Origin: Candidatus Sumerlaeia bacterium
GTDB taxonomy: Bacteria > Sumerlaeota > Sumerlaeia > JADFCW01
Assembly (NCBI GenBank): GCA_026415575.1
Contig: JAOAGV010000015.1
Coordinates: 20,943-58,925, forward strand
Direction: 5' to 3'
Length of the DNA stretch: 37,983 nucleotides
The position numbers and the translations under genes were made by a program. This document shows, in pieces, positions 1 to 9,349 of the stretch; positions within the stretch are counted from its first letter, which is position 1; every line of letters starts with the position of its first letter. Under the pieces are notes generated by a model. It had not been told where the DNA came from and did no database searches. It worked only from the letters and a program-made list of their open reading frames with translations.

Positions 1-598
1 GCCGAAGTTGGCCATTCGCCTTGCGCGCGCATGTGTCAAATGTCCGGACCATCAGGATGAGCAAGTGTTGCGGAGTCTCGCAACCGGCCAAGTTTCGCGC
101 ACCATCCTGATGACGATCGCCGCGCGGGCCAAGGGCCAGAGACTTCTGGCGCTCAACGACATCACGCTGAACAAAATGTCGCCCGTGGCGGGCGTTCGCT
201 ACCGCGTGTGGATCAACGAGGAGCCCTATTCGGGGGAGATTGTCGGGGACGGGCTGGTTGTCTCAACGCCGTTTGGAAGCAGTGCCTACTATCGCAGCAT
301 TACGCGCAGTTTCTTTCGCGTCGGCATCGGCGTGGCGTTCAACAACAGCACGGAGCAGGTGGACCACCTCGTGTTGCGCGAAAACGACCGGCTGCGGCTG
401 GTCGTGACGCGCGGGCCGGCGCTCCTGTGCGCCGATAATGCACCCGACGCGATTCCCATGACGGAGGGCGACGAGGCCATCGTCGCCAAAGCCGAGGAGA
501 CAACCATCCTGCTGGCTGCCGAAACGCTGTTCTGCAACCAATGCCGCCGCCCCGATGGCACGCCTTTCAACCGCTTGGGCGGCCTGATGAGCCTGTGA
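1..598 (+). CDS. NAD kinase-like protein, C-terminal part (5' end outside window)
   Basis: The reading frame is open to the left edge of the window, so the N-terminus, where the GGDG nucleotide-binding motif would lie, is missing. The visible part shows the second half of the NAD kinase fold: an ALND segment in place of the family's LNE/D motif, followed by GDGLVVSTPFGSSAY, which matches the conserved GDG-(I/V)-STPTGSTAY loop that contacts ATP and NAD. NAD kinases phosphorylate NAD to NADP in the cytosol. The protein ends with a cysteine-containing tail (FCNQCRRPDG) that I do not recognise as typical. The next gene is on the opposite strand and converges on it with a 174-bp gap. A distant diacylglycerol-kinase-like or archaeal-type NAD kinase relative is possible, because the first half cannot be seen. 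Confidence 0.68.
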   Translation, partial: PKLAIRLARACVKCPDHQDEQVLRSLATGQVSRTILMTIAARAKGQRLLALNDITLNKMSPVAGVRYRVWINEEPYSGEIVGDGLVVSTPFGSSAYYRSITRSFFRVGIGVAFNNSTEQVDHLVLRENDRLRLVVTRGPALLCADNAPDAIPMTEGDEAIVAKAEETTILLAAETLFCNQCRRPDGTPFNRLGGLMSL

Positions 599-772
599 GA
601 TTTGCATTGGCGTTTGCGTGCTCACTTTGTTCTGGCTTCACAGGCACCCTCGAACCATGACTACATAAGCGGCATGAGGATTAGTTCTCTATAACACACC
701 GCTGTTTCCCTTTTTCCCCTTCTCCGCCTCTGTGTTCAATTACATCGTCTCGGGCGGTTGGCAATCATGGGA

Positions 773-3184
773 TTACCGCACCCCTGCCTCGGTCACTTCC
801 GCCAGACGTCGGGCCTTGCCCGAAAACTCGTCGAGACTCATGGCTTTCAAAAACACCAGCCCGCGCGTGGCGCGAAGCCGCGGACTGGGATTGTCAATAA
901 AGAACCGCTCGCCCAGACAGGTCTGAATCATGCGGAACTGCCCCACCCAAATGTTTTGCGCCAAATGGCAAAACGGCCCGTCGTATTCGTGGCTGGGAAA
1001 CGAGGCATCGCGCTGCGAGTTGAAACAGTTCATGAAACTATGCTCGACCACGGCCAGCAGGTTATTGGACACCGGCACGTAGATGTTCGCCTCGGCCGGA
1101 TGGAACCGGTACCAGATGTTGCGATAGCCCCATACGGCCGGCGCTTGGCCGGTTTTCTTTTGATAGCGCAACAGCGCCTCGTGCAAAACTTGCAAAACCT
1201 TGTAGTGGGTGTCGGGCCCGGCCCCTTCGGGATCGAACGCCACCGAGACGACGGTCGGTCTGAGCGCTTGCAACAACTCCAGCACCGGCCTCACATCACG
1301 TTCGTGCGTGGGCTGCTCCGCAAACAAGTCGCCCGTGTAAAAGCCCAACCGCCCGTGGATCACCTGATCGGGATACACGCCTGCATACGCCCAGACCAGT
1401 TCCTCCTCGAACTCCCGCTGCATGCCCTTGAGGCGTTGAATGTTGGGGATGTCCTTTTTCCCCGGATAGAGCGTTTTGAGATAATTCAGGTTCTCTATGA
1501 TGCGCTGCTTGAGATTGTCGAAGTCTTCGTCCTCATAGACCACAATCATGTTGATGAGGGTGCGTCGGGCCTGTGCGCGGCGTTTCATCTGCGGATCGCG
1601 CGCGGCAATACCGTCCAGATACGAATAAACTTCGGCAGCGCGCGCCGATTTATTGTCCGGTTCGAGATCGCCGGCCAGTCGGTCGGCACGAAACTCATTG
1701 CGGTCGAGAAAGTCCAGAAGGTCCTTGAGCAGACCGGCCAGAAAGGTGTTGGTGACAGCTGTGAAACCGCTGGTGAGAATATAAAAGTAGTTGCGGTTGG
1801 ATGCGCGCCGCACCAAGTGCATCACGTAGGGCATGTAGCCGAGCATGATGTCGTCGTGATGCGGAGCGGTGTGAAGGATGACCTGATCCTGCAGGTCGTC
1901 GCGGCCGCGCTCGATGCGCTCGAGAATGCGCTCGCGTGTCCAAGCCGCAAGGTCCGGCAGCGCACGTCCGGTGCGCTGAACGATATGGTGCAGGAATCGG
2001 TCGTTTTTCTCCTCGCCGCGGCGAAACTGGTCGAGGCGCAGTTTCCGCGCCAGCGCGTAGTCAATGACCGCACGCTCGATGGTCTCGTCGCTCAGCGACT
2101 CCGCCTTGCAGATGTCCTCGAATCGCCGCTCGGTGAGATACACCGTTGCGCCGGTGGTCAGATAGAGCCGCGCGTTCGGCATGCCCTGAAGCGCCGTGGC
2201 CGGAAACAGAATGTTTTTCGGATTCTGAACGGCATCGGCGACCACGCGGGCTTTGGCCTCGCCGGCGGCAAAGATAATGACCACGGCGTTGGGATTGTAG
2301 GTAATGGTTGCCAACCCGAGGGTGATAACCGGCCGGCCGCGCGCCGTTTCAATTCCACCGAGATCGCCGGCCGCCGCCGCCTCCGTCTCGTAATTGGTCA
2401 TGGTCAGCCGCGTCGGGCTGAAGTGATTCGACCCGCGCGTGTTGAAGGCAATATGGCCGTCGGGGCCGATGCCGCCGAGAAAAAAACCCAACCCGCCCAT
2501 GGCACGAATCCGCGCCTCATAATCGCTGCAAAACTGATCCACGGCCAAAATGACGTCGCGCTGCAGTTCCTCGTGCCGGTTGACCGGATTGCGCGAGCGC
2601 AGCGAGAGGTCCACGCGGCCGTCGGGGAAAATGGTGTCAAGGGTATGGCCTGCCGGAATTCCAATGGCCGTTGGGTCAATCAGCAGCGCACGGCGGGGAT
2701 CGAGACCGAATCCCTTAATGTAGTGCTTCATCACATAATAATGAAAGCTGTTGTGTTGCGCGGGCTCAATCGGATAAAACTCGTCAATTTGGACAAAATG
2801 CAGGCCGCGCAGGTCGGGCTTTTTGTCGCGGGGCAGCCCGATCTCCGCCCACTCGTTTTGCACCGCAGGATCGTCCCAGCGTTGAAGATAGTATTTGACC
2901 CATTTGATAAAATACTCGGGGGTTTTGCCCGTCGGCAGACTTGCGACGCCCTCCGGATTCTCCATGGCCCATTCGAGAAAGCGAAGCGCGGTCAGGCGCC
3001 CGAGTGCGGGAAAATTTGGAACCTCGATGACCGGCAGATGTTCCACCGGCGGATAAAGCATCTGCCGTCCCGACTGCTTGAGAAACCATTGTTCCACGCG
3101 CGAGGCCGGGGGCGGCGGCTCTTCTGCGCCGTCGGCAACCGGTGCAGCCGCGTCGCCTTCCTCGGCCGCTAATTGCTTTTTCAT
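773..3184 (-). CDS. Glucosamine-6-phosphate deaminase-like / PIG-L deacetylase fusion protein
   Basis: This 803-aa cytosolic protein joins two amino-sugar domains. Residues ~45-400 resemble glucosamine-6-phosphate deaminase/isomerase (NagB): a phosphate-binding SLPTGKTPE (82-90), QIDEFY with D134 and E135 at the position of the family's general-base Asp, and GGIGPDGHIAFN with H244. Residues ~435-700 resemble PIG-L/LmbE zinc-dependent N-deacetylases, with the metal motif PHHDD at 441-445. Similar NagB-PIG-L fusions are known, notably in Bacteroidota. The expected role is removal of N-acetyl groups and conversion of GlcN-6-P to fructose-6-P and ammonia, but the true substrate is not shown by sequence. 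The first ~30 residues are acidic and Pro-rich. The start is supported by AGGAGA 11 nt upstream. It is the last gene of the minus-strand glycan locus. Confidence 0.85.
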   Translation of the reverse strand: MKKQLAAEEGDAAAPVADGAEEPPPPASRVEQWFLKQSGRQMLYPPVEHLPVIEVPNFPALGRLTALRFLEWAMENPEGVASLPTGKTPEYFIKWVKYYLQRWDDPAVQNEWAEIGLPRDKKPDLRGLHFVQIDEFYPIEPAQHNSFHYYVMKHYIKGFGLDPRRALLIDPTAIGIPAGHTLDTIFPDGRVDLSLRSRNPVNRHEELQRDVILAVDQFCSDYEARIRAMGGLGFFLGGIGPDGHIAFNTRGSNHFSPTRLTMTNYETEAAAAGDLGGIETARGRPVITLGLATITYNPNAVVIIFAAGEAKARVVADAVQNPKNILFPATALQGMPNARLYLTTGATVYLTERRFEDICKAESLSDETIERAVIDYALARKLRLDQFRRGEEKNDRFLHHIVQRTGRALPDLAAWTRERILERIERGRDDLQDQVILHTAPHHDDIMLGYMPYVMHLVRRASNRNYFYILTSGFTAVTNTFLAGLLKDLLDFLDRNEFRADRLAGDLEPDNKSARAAEVYSYLDGIAARDPQMKRRAQARRTLINMIVVYEDEDFDNLKQRIIENLNYLKTLYPGKKDIPNIQRLKGMQREFEEELVWAYAGVYPDQVIHGRLGFYTGDLFAEQPTHERDVRPVLELLQALRPTVVSVAFDPEGAGPDTHYKVLQVLHEALLRYQKKTGQAPAVWGYRNIWYRFHPAEANIYVPVSNNLLAVVEHSFMNCFNSQRDASFPSHEYDGPFCHLAQNIWVGQFRMIQTCLGERFFIDNPSPRLRATRGLVFLKAMSLDEFSGKARRLAEVTEAGVR

Positions 3185-3375
3185 GTATGGAAAAGTCTCC
3201 TGCGGTCGCTCGATGAATCAGAAAAAACAACACCGAGGAAATACTTCTTTGGTGCGCGATTCAAGAGCTTTTCCGGCCGCGGCGCGCATTGCCATCGAGC
3301 AGGTATGGGCATCCCGCTGCGAGGATGTAGGGCTTTGCTGGAAAAAAGAAGAAGTTTGACAGGATTGACCTGATT

Positions 3376-3389
3376 CACTCGATCGAGTC
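3376..3389. promoter_or_regulatory. 12-bp perfect palindrome between lyase and deaminase genes
   Basis: ACTCGATCGAGT at 3377-3388 is a perfect palindrome. It lies 53 bp after the stop of the heparinase-like gene and about 190 bp before the start of the deaminase/deacetylase gene. An operator is possible, but chance occurrence is not excluded. The rest of the 257-bp gap shows no gene. Confidence 0.2.
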
Positions 3390-3441
3390 TGGTCCATCGC
3401 GCCAAACTACGGAGGAACGCCTTTTATCGCCGCGGTCGGCG

Positions 3442-5601
3442 TCAGCGCACATCGAAGGCGGCCGAACTTCGCCATTCGGTTTTGTCCGGCAGGGCGACTG
3501 CCAAAGACGCTCCGTCGGGATTGATCAGCAAGCAGACGGAACTCTTGCCGGCGGCAACTTGCACGGCAACGGCAGATTCCGGCCCCATCGCTTTGCCCGT
3601 TGAGTCGTGCGCCGTCAGGGTCTGCAGTTTTACGGGCGTTGTGTCCAGTGAGATCGCCCAGACGAACGCTGTATTTTGTGCCGACCGCCGAAAAATCGCC
3701 GCCGGCACCCGATCGCGCGTGCTGCGCCCGATTCCCGTCCCGGTGATCACGTGCGTGGGCTGGCCGCCGGAAGCGAGCGTGAGAGTCGCCCGTCCCTCCT
3801 TGCCCGCCCGCACGGCCAGCAACAAGCCATCGGTGCCATCTCGAATTGTCATGTCCTTCATGTATTTGTAGCCCGGCTGATCGGGCGACGACCACGGTTG
3901 ACCCGGCGGCAGCATGTCCCACGCGCCGGGCAGATGGCAGGCGAGGTCAAGCGTATGGGCACGGTCGCTTTTCACCTGATCCACAAACACGGCCAGATTG
4001 GCGTTGACCAGTGCCGCTGTGCGCACGAACCGAACGCCTTTGTAAATCGGCCCGGCATCGGCCATAACGTATTCAATCCCTTGCGCCTTTCCGAACGCGA
4101 GGCATTTTCCTTGCGACTGCTGCTGCGACCGCTCGTCCACGACCAGCGTATTGTGGGCAATGGTGGCGCGGTCCCAGCCGCCATGGAGCGGCGACCCATA
4201 GGCGCGCGTCCCCGGATCGGTTGTGACCATCCGGCCGCGGCTGTAGAGGATGAAATTGAGTTTGTCGGGATGTCCATGGCCTCCGCCGTGCGGGCCGTAT
4301 TTCAGGCAGAGCCACGTAGCGTCCTCGCCCTTGCCGTTGACAAGAATGCCGTATCCCGATGCCGCTTCGTTGCGGCTGGAGAACAGCGGTGGATTGCCTT
4401 TCGGAAGTTCTTCCACACCAAACCACAACGCCCGTTCGTTTTGACGGTCGCTCTTGGACAGAATCGCCAAATAGGCGGGGTCTTTGTAGCGCGCATAGGC
4501 CAGCTCATAGACCGGTGCCTCTGCGAGAAGGTTTACCGTGCTGCTGTCATTCCACGGCGGCAGAACGAGATTGGGCATGGCAAGCGCAAGGGGCGCGTCA
4601 AACATCTTTTTAAACTGCTCGCCGTAGAGGTTGATGCCGCAGTTGCGCGCCGCCTCGGTCAGCGGCCAGACGGCACTGACCGTGTAGAAGTGGTAGCCCC
4701 ACGCGCCTTCCCACCAACAGCCGTCGGCCTGCACACCCTTTTCCATCTGAACGCGATAGCCGCTGGCCGGATCGTCAATGGCGGCGCGGATGAGATCGCG
4801 GTCGCCGAGGAGGAATCCGGCCAGCCCCACCGCACTGTTTTTCCAGCATTGGATATTATGAACACCCATTTTGTGGGCAAGGATGACATCGCGAGCGGCG
4901 GGAAGGATCAGTTTTTCGGCGATGGCTTTGCGGTCGGCCTCGCTCAGCGTATTCCAGATCAAGTCGGCGCCCTGACAGACGGGGATGAGCCAGGTGGACT
5001 CGTCGAGCGTTTGCGGGCCGACGCGTCCGCCGCCGATTCGGGCCTCGCCGCGCGTGGTGTGAAGCGGATAGGACAGATAGCGCTCGGCGTAGGCAAGCAG
5101 GATGGCGCGGGCGCGCTCTGCATAGCGCTTGTCGCCGGTTACCTGAAAGAGAATGCCGGCGTCGCGCACCCCGTCGGCATAACCGTCGTGCACGTCCTGA
5201 ATGCCGAGGCCGTCATAGTCGGTTGAAGGCTGCGAGGGATCGCTTTTGAGCACGGCGTTGTCCACGGGGCATCTGTGTTCCCATTGCCACGGGCCGATTT
5301 GTTTGCCCATCCGCAGGCGTGCGCCGTGTTCGGGGCAGATATACCAATGCCACCAGTTGCCGCCGCGCGGCGGGAGTTCGATTTTCTCGCCCAGCCGCCG
5401 GTCGCACCGCCGCTGAAAGTCCTGCCACAGCGCTTTCCACGGGGCGCGCTGGATGCGCTGTTTGAGCTGGGCGATGCCTTGGTCGCTGAACAGCAGGCGC
5501 GGATGGTCGGGAAGCGATGCGGCGGTTTCGGCTGCCGCGAGATTAATCCACAGGCTGCAAAGACAGAGCCCCATAATTGCCGTCACCCGTTTGCTCCTCA
5601 T
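3442..5601 (-). CDS. Heparinase II/III-like polysaccharide lyase, exported
   Basis: This is a 719-aa protein with a signal peptide (MRSKRVTAIMGLCLCSLWIN, cleavage near AAA-ET at 22-26). Residues ~60-380 form an alpha/alpha-toroid region rich in Trp and Tyr with H248-N249 in VHNIQCWKN, the place where heparinase II/III and alginate-lyase toroids carry their catalytic Asn/His. A beta-sandwich domain follows with GGGHGHPDKLNF (H442, H444), the hallmark of the Heparinase II/III C-terminal domain that binds zinc in family members. Such enzymes cleave uronic-acid polysaccharides (heparin/heparan, alginate and others) by beta-elimination in the periplasm or outside the cell. The substrate cannot be read from the sequence. 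The start is supported by AGGAGG 8 nt upstream of ATG. The PL family number is uncertain (PL12, PL15, PL17 or PL21-like). Confidence 0.85.
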   Translation of the reverse strand: MRSKRVTAIMGLCLCSLWINLAAAETAASLPDHPRLLFSDQGIAQLKQRIQRAPWKALWQDFQRRCDRRLGEKIELPPRGGNWWHWYICPEHGARLRMGKQIGPWQWEHRCPVDNAVLKSDPSQPSTDYDGLGIQDVHDGYADGVRDAGILFQVTGDKRYAERARAILLAYAERYLSYPLHTTRGEARIGGGRVGPQTLDESTWLIPVCQGADLIWNTLSEADRKAIAEKLILPAARDVILAHKMGVHNIQCWKNSAVGLAGFLLGDRDLIRAAIDDPASGYRVQMEKGVQADGCWWEGAWGYHFYTVSAVWPLTEAARNCGINLYGEQFKKMFDAPLALAMPNLVLPPWNDSSTVNLLAEAPVYELAYARYKDPAYLAILSKSDRQNERALWFGVEELPKGNPPLFSSRNEAASGYGILVNGKGEDATWLCLKYGPHGGGHGHPDKLNFILYSRGRMVTTDPGTRAYGSPLHGGWDRATIAHNTLVVDERSQQQSQGKCLAFGKAQGIEYVMADAGPIYKGVRFVRTAALVNANLAVFVDQVKSDRAHTLDLACHLPGAWDMLPPGQPWSSPDQPGYKYMKDMTIRDGTDGLLLAVRAGKEGRATLTLASGGQPTHVITGTGIGRSTRDRVPAAIFRRSAQNTAFVWAISLDTTPVKLQTLTAHDSTGKAMGPESAVAVQVAAGKSSVCLLINPDGASLAVALPDKTEWRSSAAFDVR

Positions 5602-6144
5602 AGTTTTTTCCTCCTGCGGCGCAGAGATTGAATTGGGTGTTTAAACGATAAAAACCGTGTGGACAGAATGGACACGTTGGACTCTTTCGTCAAGAGACAG
5701 AGCCTTTTTACGTAGATCACGACCACCGATGCTCTAGCCCCGGTGCACGTGTAGCCGCATCGTTTGCTTCTCGATGGCGAGGTTTTTCTTTGCCCATGAA
5801 GGGCTGCGGTAATGACGGCGGCGGCCAACGATAGAGCGCCCTTTCAGGGCTTGCCAACCTAAGATCGCCCTTTTTCCCAGGGCGCTGCCTTGGGCTAAAA
5901 TAGATAGCCCTTTCAGGGCCAGGCGGCATCGGTCCTTTCAGGGCCGGAGAAAACGGCCCGCAGTCAGATTGAACTCACTATTCCCCTGTTCAAGTATGCT
6001 TCTGTGCCCATTGCTTTGGTTGTGGCCAAAGGCCACGTTAGACTCTACGGTCTAAATCTGCAGCCAAATTGCAAAGATCTTTTCTACCCTCTACCCTCTT
6101 GCCTCTGCCCTCTTTGGCTGTGCTCAAAGGCCGCGTTGGACAGT
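5602..6144. repeat. Gene-free 543-bp region made of short repeats
   Basis: No convincing gene lies here. Five palindromic units of the form GCCC-n5-7-GGGC sit at 5792-5804, 5838-5850, 5867-5883, 5907-5919 and 5932-5944. Two are identical (GCCCTTTCAGGGC, 5838 and 5907), and 5932 has one mismatch. A second family is a 23-nt imperfect direct repeat at 6021-6043 and 6119-6141 (19 of 23 positions equal), with a related stretch at 5673-5691. A pyrimidine-rich stretch of CCTCT units lies at 6086-6113. The small reading frames across it consist of translated repeats and have no plausible start. Confidence 0.6.
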
Positions 6145-9100
6145 TTAAAACTCCACATCGCGCACTTCGCCGAATGCAAGCGAGACCGGGCCCATCAGTC
6201 CGGAGCGTTCGAGCGGATCGGTCGGGGCATAGCCGCGAAGATGAGCGTAGGGCGCTCCCGCGCTTTCGTCGCGGCCGGTGGCATTGGTGCGCGTGAAGCG
6301 CTTTTCGGGCGGCAGCCGCGTGTCGCCAATGAGGCGGTTGACCCACAGGTTGGTGACAGTAATTTCGAGTTCATTTTTGCCCGGCCTCACCTTTCCTGTC
6401 AGGTCGGCGATCCAGGGAGCAGTCCAGACCGTGCCGCACGAAAGGCCGTTCACTTTCACTTCAGCAATGTGGCGGACTTCGCCGAGATTCAACCGGACAA
6501 GGTGTTTGGCCTGCGTCGCGTCGAGTGCAACGGTCTTTCGGTAGCTTGCTGTGCCAGAAAAGTATTTGATGTTTTCATGCGAGTGTTCGTTCCACGGCAC
6601 AAGGCGATCGAAGACAGTTTTTTCCGGCGCGCCCCATCCGGAAGCGAAGCGAACCTCCCATGCACCTTCCAAGTTCCGGGGGGCGGGAAGATTGTCCACT
6701 GCCACCTCGATCTGCTTGCCCTGCGACGTTTCGAGCCGGTGCCGGCCATTTTTCCAGAGGCGCAGCCGGACGCCGTTCTGGGTGCGGCCAACGATTTCGA
6801 CCGCGTCAAGGGGAGACGAAAGCGTCGTAAGTGAAGGAAGCCGGACGGGGTTGCGGAACACGACAAACACCGAACCGCTTGTGGGCAAGTCAATCGGTAC
6901 AAGCGTCCGTCCGTCGTCGGTTGAGCAATATTTGACGGCCTCGCGGATATTCGGCTCGACATTCGTGTTCGGGTCCCACAGTTCCGGTTCCTTGCCGTTG
7001 ATCCGGAAGGTGCAATGGGCCGGTCCCGTGCCGGAAACGAAATAGATGTCCATGTCCTCCGCGCGGCGATGGATGTACTGAAAGGGGCCCTCGAAATCCG
7101 GCGGAATGTGTTGGGCGCGCAGCACTTCCTCCATGGCCATGCCGGCGAAAATGCGGCCTTTGCCGAAATCGCGGCGGGACAAGTTTGCGTCGGCAGGCCC
7201 CCACAGCTCGGCAGCAAGCCGGCGGACTTCTTCATCGCACGCCGGAAAATTTGTCAGGCCCGGCGCGCGCTCAGGCCGGCGGTATCCAAGCACAACCGTC
7301 GCCCCGTTGCGGGTCAGATTGGCGATCTTGCGCAAAGCTTCCGGAAGCGCCGTCTCATCTTCAAGGTCCACAACCAGCATACGATACGTCATACCATCGG
7401 GCAAAACGAGCACACCGTTCTTGACCGACAATCGCTCCAGCAAAACTTCGGTGCTCAGCAAATCATAGGCATAACCTTTCGGCAGGGTCAGCGTGGGCTT
7501 GGCGCTCCATGTTTCGCCGCGGCCCCAGTGGAGATAGGGTTTGTCGCCTGTATAAACGCAGACATCGGCGACGAAAGTCCCTTGACGCAACATCAGCTGA
7601 CAGCGCGCCAGATACGTGAGAAAGGCTCCCGCCTGTTCCCACCATGTTACGTTGGGATTGAGGTGCGTGCCGGCGAAATACTCGATGCCGGGTTTGCCAA
7701 ACTCCGGCGGCGACGCCGAGAACGTGTGCCAGATAAAATGATTGATGCCGTCGCAGAATGCGGCATCGGCCTCCGGCTTCAGCGTCGCGGGGCACTCCGA
7801 CCAATGCCGCACCATGTTGGTGAACGCCTCGGCGGCGGCCAGCGGACGGCCGTAGATGTGCGCGGCCATGGCGACGGGGCGGTTGAACGCGCGCGCGGGC
7901 ACCCAGCGGTCGGCCCCCATGCCGGCATGCCAGAACTCGCCCTGCGGCATGTCGTTGCGGCCAAGGAAGGCCAGCTGGTCGGCGTGCTCGAAATCAGGCA
8001 GCTTGCGATTCCACGGGCCGCCGGACTCCGAATGCCACTGGAGGCCGTTCTCACGGCAGAGGTCGCGCAGCGTACCGTAGAAGTTGTCCATGAAGCAGTC
8101 GCCGAGCGTTTTGTGATAGTCGCGAAGAAAACGGGAGGAAATGGACGCCATGGACAGGGTGGTCGGGGTGGATTGAAGTGTCATTCCGGCGAGGATGGGG
8201 AGATAGGGACGCAGGCTGTAGCCGCGGCGTCTCTGAAATTCCTCCTCGAAACCGAGAGACCACGTCGGCGCGGCACCTTCCCAACTGACGCTGTAGAAGT
8301 GCGAGAGGACTTTGCGCGCAAGAGGGCCGGCGTCGTCGAGAAGGGCGCGGCCCATGCGGTTGAAATGAGCGGCGACAGCCTTGCGGCTTAGCACATCCAC
8401 GTCGTATTCGTGGCCTTCCATGGGAATGGCGGCGAAGCGAAGCAGCGTCCAGCGGCCTCCGGGAACGTCCCAAGAGAGTCGGCCTTCGGGCGACACTTTG
8501 GTGGAAAGGTCCACGACTTCAATGACAGTGGACGATATGGGCGAGGAGGACAGGGTGGACGGCGCGGAGTTTTTTTGGATGTCAACCGGCTCGGCGTGGC
8601 GCGCGGCGATGACCGCCACGTCCCAGACTCGCTTGCCCCACTGGCCGCGCGGCAGTTCGATTTCACTCCGGGAAGGTCCGACAATGTCCTTCGAGACCCA
8701 GACCAGCTTTTTGGGAGTATCGTCGCCGACTTCCCACGGGCCTTTCAGCGCACCGGCGCAACTGCTCAGATTGATGCTGATTTGCAGCCCGAGACGGTCG
8801 GCCTCGGTTATGGCCAGTTTCACCATGCGCCGCCATTCGTCGCTCATAAACTCCATGCGCGGCGGAGGCGGCGGCAGATGATCGTCGTGATAGCCGCGCG
8901 CGTCGAACAGCAGGCAGCCGGAAAACCCTTTGGCCTTCATCTCGCGCAGATCGCGCTTGATACTTTCCTCGGTTACGTTGCCGTTGAGCCACCACCAATA
9001 GCACCACGGTTTTGCCGAATCGGGCGGCGAGAGAAAGTTGCGTTCGAGCGGGACGGCGTAGGCGCCCGTTTCGGGGGAGACCGCCGAACGCCGTGCTCCG

Positions 9101-9180
9101 CCGGCAAGCGCCGCGAAAAGGTCAACGACAAACAGCAGAGCGAAAAACCCAAAGCAATGGAAAAGCACCCATCGTTTCAT
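6145..9180 (-). CDS. GH106-like glycoside hydrolase (alpha-L-rhamnosidase family), exported
   Basis: This is a 1011-aa protein starting at an ATG preceded by GGGAG at 8 nt; an upstream in-frame TTG (9195) is less likely. The N-terminus is a signal peptide or anchor (FGFFALLFVVDLFAALA). The region PWCYWWWLNGNVTEESIKRD with the following EMKAKGFSG, and then SSCAGALKGPWE, matches the start of the GH106 barrel. The C-terminal ~140 residues (SGTASYRKTV through GKNELEITVTNLWVNRLIGD) form the galactose-binding-like beta-sandwich usually found at the end of these proteins. GH106 enzymes remove alpha-L-rhamnose from pectic and other heteropolysaccharides. I did not assign the catalytic glutamates. It sits between the lyase and the metallophosphatase genes, consistent with extracellular or periplasmic glycan breakdown. 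Confidence 0.8.
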   Translation of the reverse strand: MKRWVLFHCFGFFALLFVVDLFAALAGGARRSAVSPETGAYAVPLERNFLSPPDSAKPWCYWWWLNGNVTEESIKRDLREMKAKGFSGCLLFDARGYHDDHLPPPPPRMEFMSDEWRRMVKLAITEADRLGLQISINLSSCAGALKGPWEVGDDTPKKLVWVSKDIVGPSRSEIELPRGQWGKRVWDVAVIAARHAEPVDIQKNSAPSTLSSSPISSTVIEVVDLSTKVSPEGRLSWDVPGGRWTLLRFAAIPMEGHEYDVDVLSRKAVAAHFNRMGRALLDDAGPLARKVLSHFYSVSWEGAAPTWSLGFEEEFQRRRGYSLRPYLPILAGMTLQSTPTTLSMASISSRFLRDYHKTLGDCFMDNFYGTLRDLCRENGLQWHSESGGPWNRKLPDFEHADQLAFLGRNDMPQGEFWHAGMGADRWVPARAFNRPVAMAAHIYGRPLAAAEAFTNMVRHWSECPATLKPEADAAFCDGINHFIWHTFSASPPEFGKPGIEYFAGTHLNPNVTWWEQAGAFLTYLARCQLMLRQGTFVADVCVYTGDKPYLHWGRGETWSAKPTLTLPKGYAYDLLSTEVLLERLSVKNGVLVLPDGMTYRMLVVDLEDETALPEALRKIANLTRNGATVVLGYRRPERAPGLTNFPACDEEVRRLAAELWGPADANLSRRDFGKGRIFAGMAMEEVLRAQHIPPDFEGPFQYIHRRAEDMDIYFVSGTGPAHCTFRINGKEPELWDPNTNVEPNIREAVKYCSTDDGRTLVPIDLPTSGSVFVVFRNPVRLPSLTTLSSPLDAVEIVGRTQNGVRLRLWKNGRHRLETSQGKQIEVAVDNLPAPRNLEGAWEVRFASGWGAPEKTVFDRLVPWNEHSHENIKYFSGTASYRKTVALDATQAKHLVRLNLGEVRHIAEVKVNGLSCGTVWTAPWIADLTGKVRPGKNELEITVTNLWVNRLIGDTRLPPEKRFTRTNATGRDESAGAPYAHLRGYAPTDPLERSGLMGPVSLAFGEVRDVEF

Positions 9181-9349
9181 GACGAAATCTCCCAACGGCG
9201 GCTTTGGTTAGTTCGAACCAATCCGTTTTGCCCCGGTACGTCCATTAACCCCCCAACCCTCAAATAATAAGGCTGAACGTGCCAACCGAGAGAGCGAGAT
9301 CGTCCAAGAAAGAGGCCGGTACATGAACTGGATTGACAGACGGAAGAGT

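Noticed and set aside
758-3172. Very long reading frame (804 aa) on the plus strand opposite the deaminase/deacetylase gene
   Set aside because: It mirrors the real gene almost exactly, has no ribosome binding site and no recognisable domain. It is a by-product of G+C-rich codon use.
3352-3376. GACAGGATTGACCTGATT stretch resembling a decayed short tandem repeat
   Set aside because: Only about one and a half units are present, too little to call a repeat in this window.
3676-5226. 516-aa frame opposite the heparinase-like gene
   Set aside because: No domain pattern; the opposite strand has clear signal peptide, motifs and ribosome binding site.
5717-5929. Small frame through the GCCC...GGGC palindrome cluster
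   Set aside because: Its sequence is just the translated repeat units, with no ribosome binding site.
5792-5944. Possible CRISPR array
   Set aside because: Units are about 13-17 bp, spacing is irregular (25-46 bp), units vary, and there are no cas genes.
9204-9221. TTGGTT-AGTTCG-AACCAA hairpin just upstream of the GH106-like gene
   Set aside because: A 6-bp A+T-containing stem is expected by chance in 38 kb, and no second copy was seen upstream of the other glycan genes.
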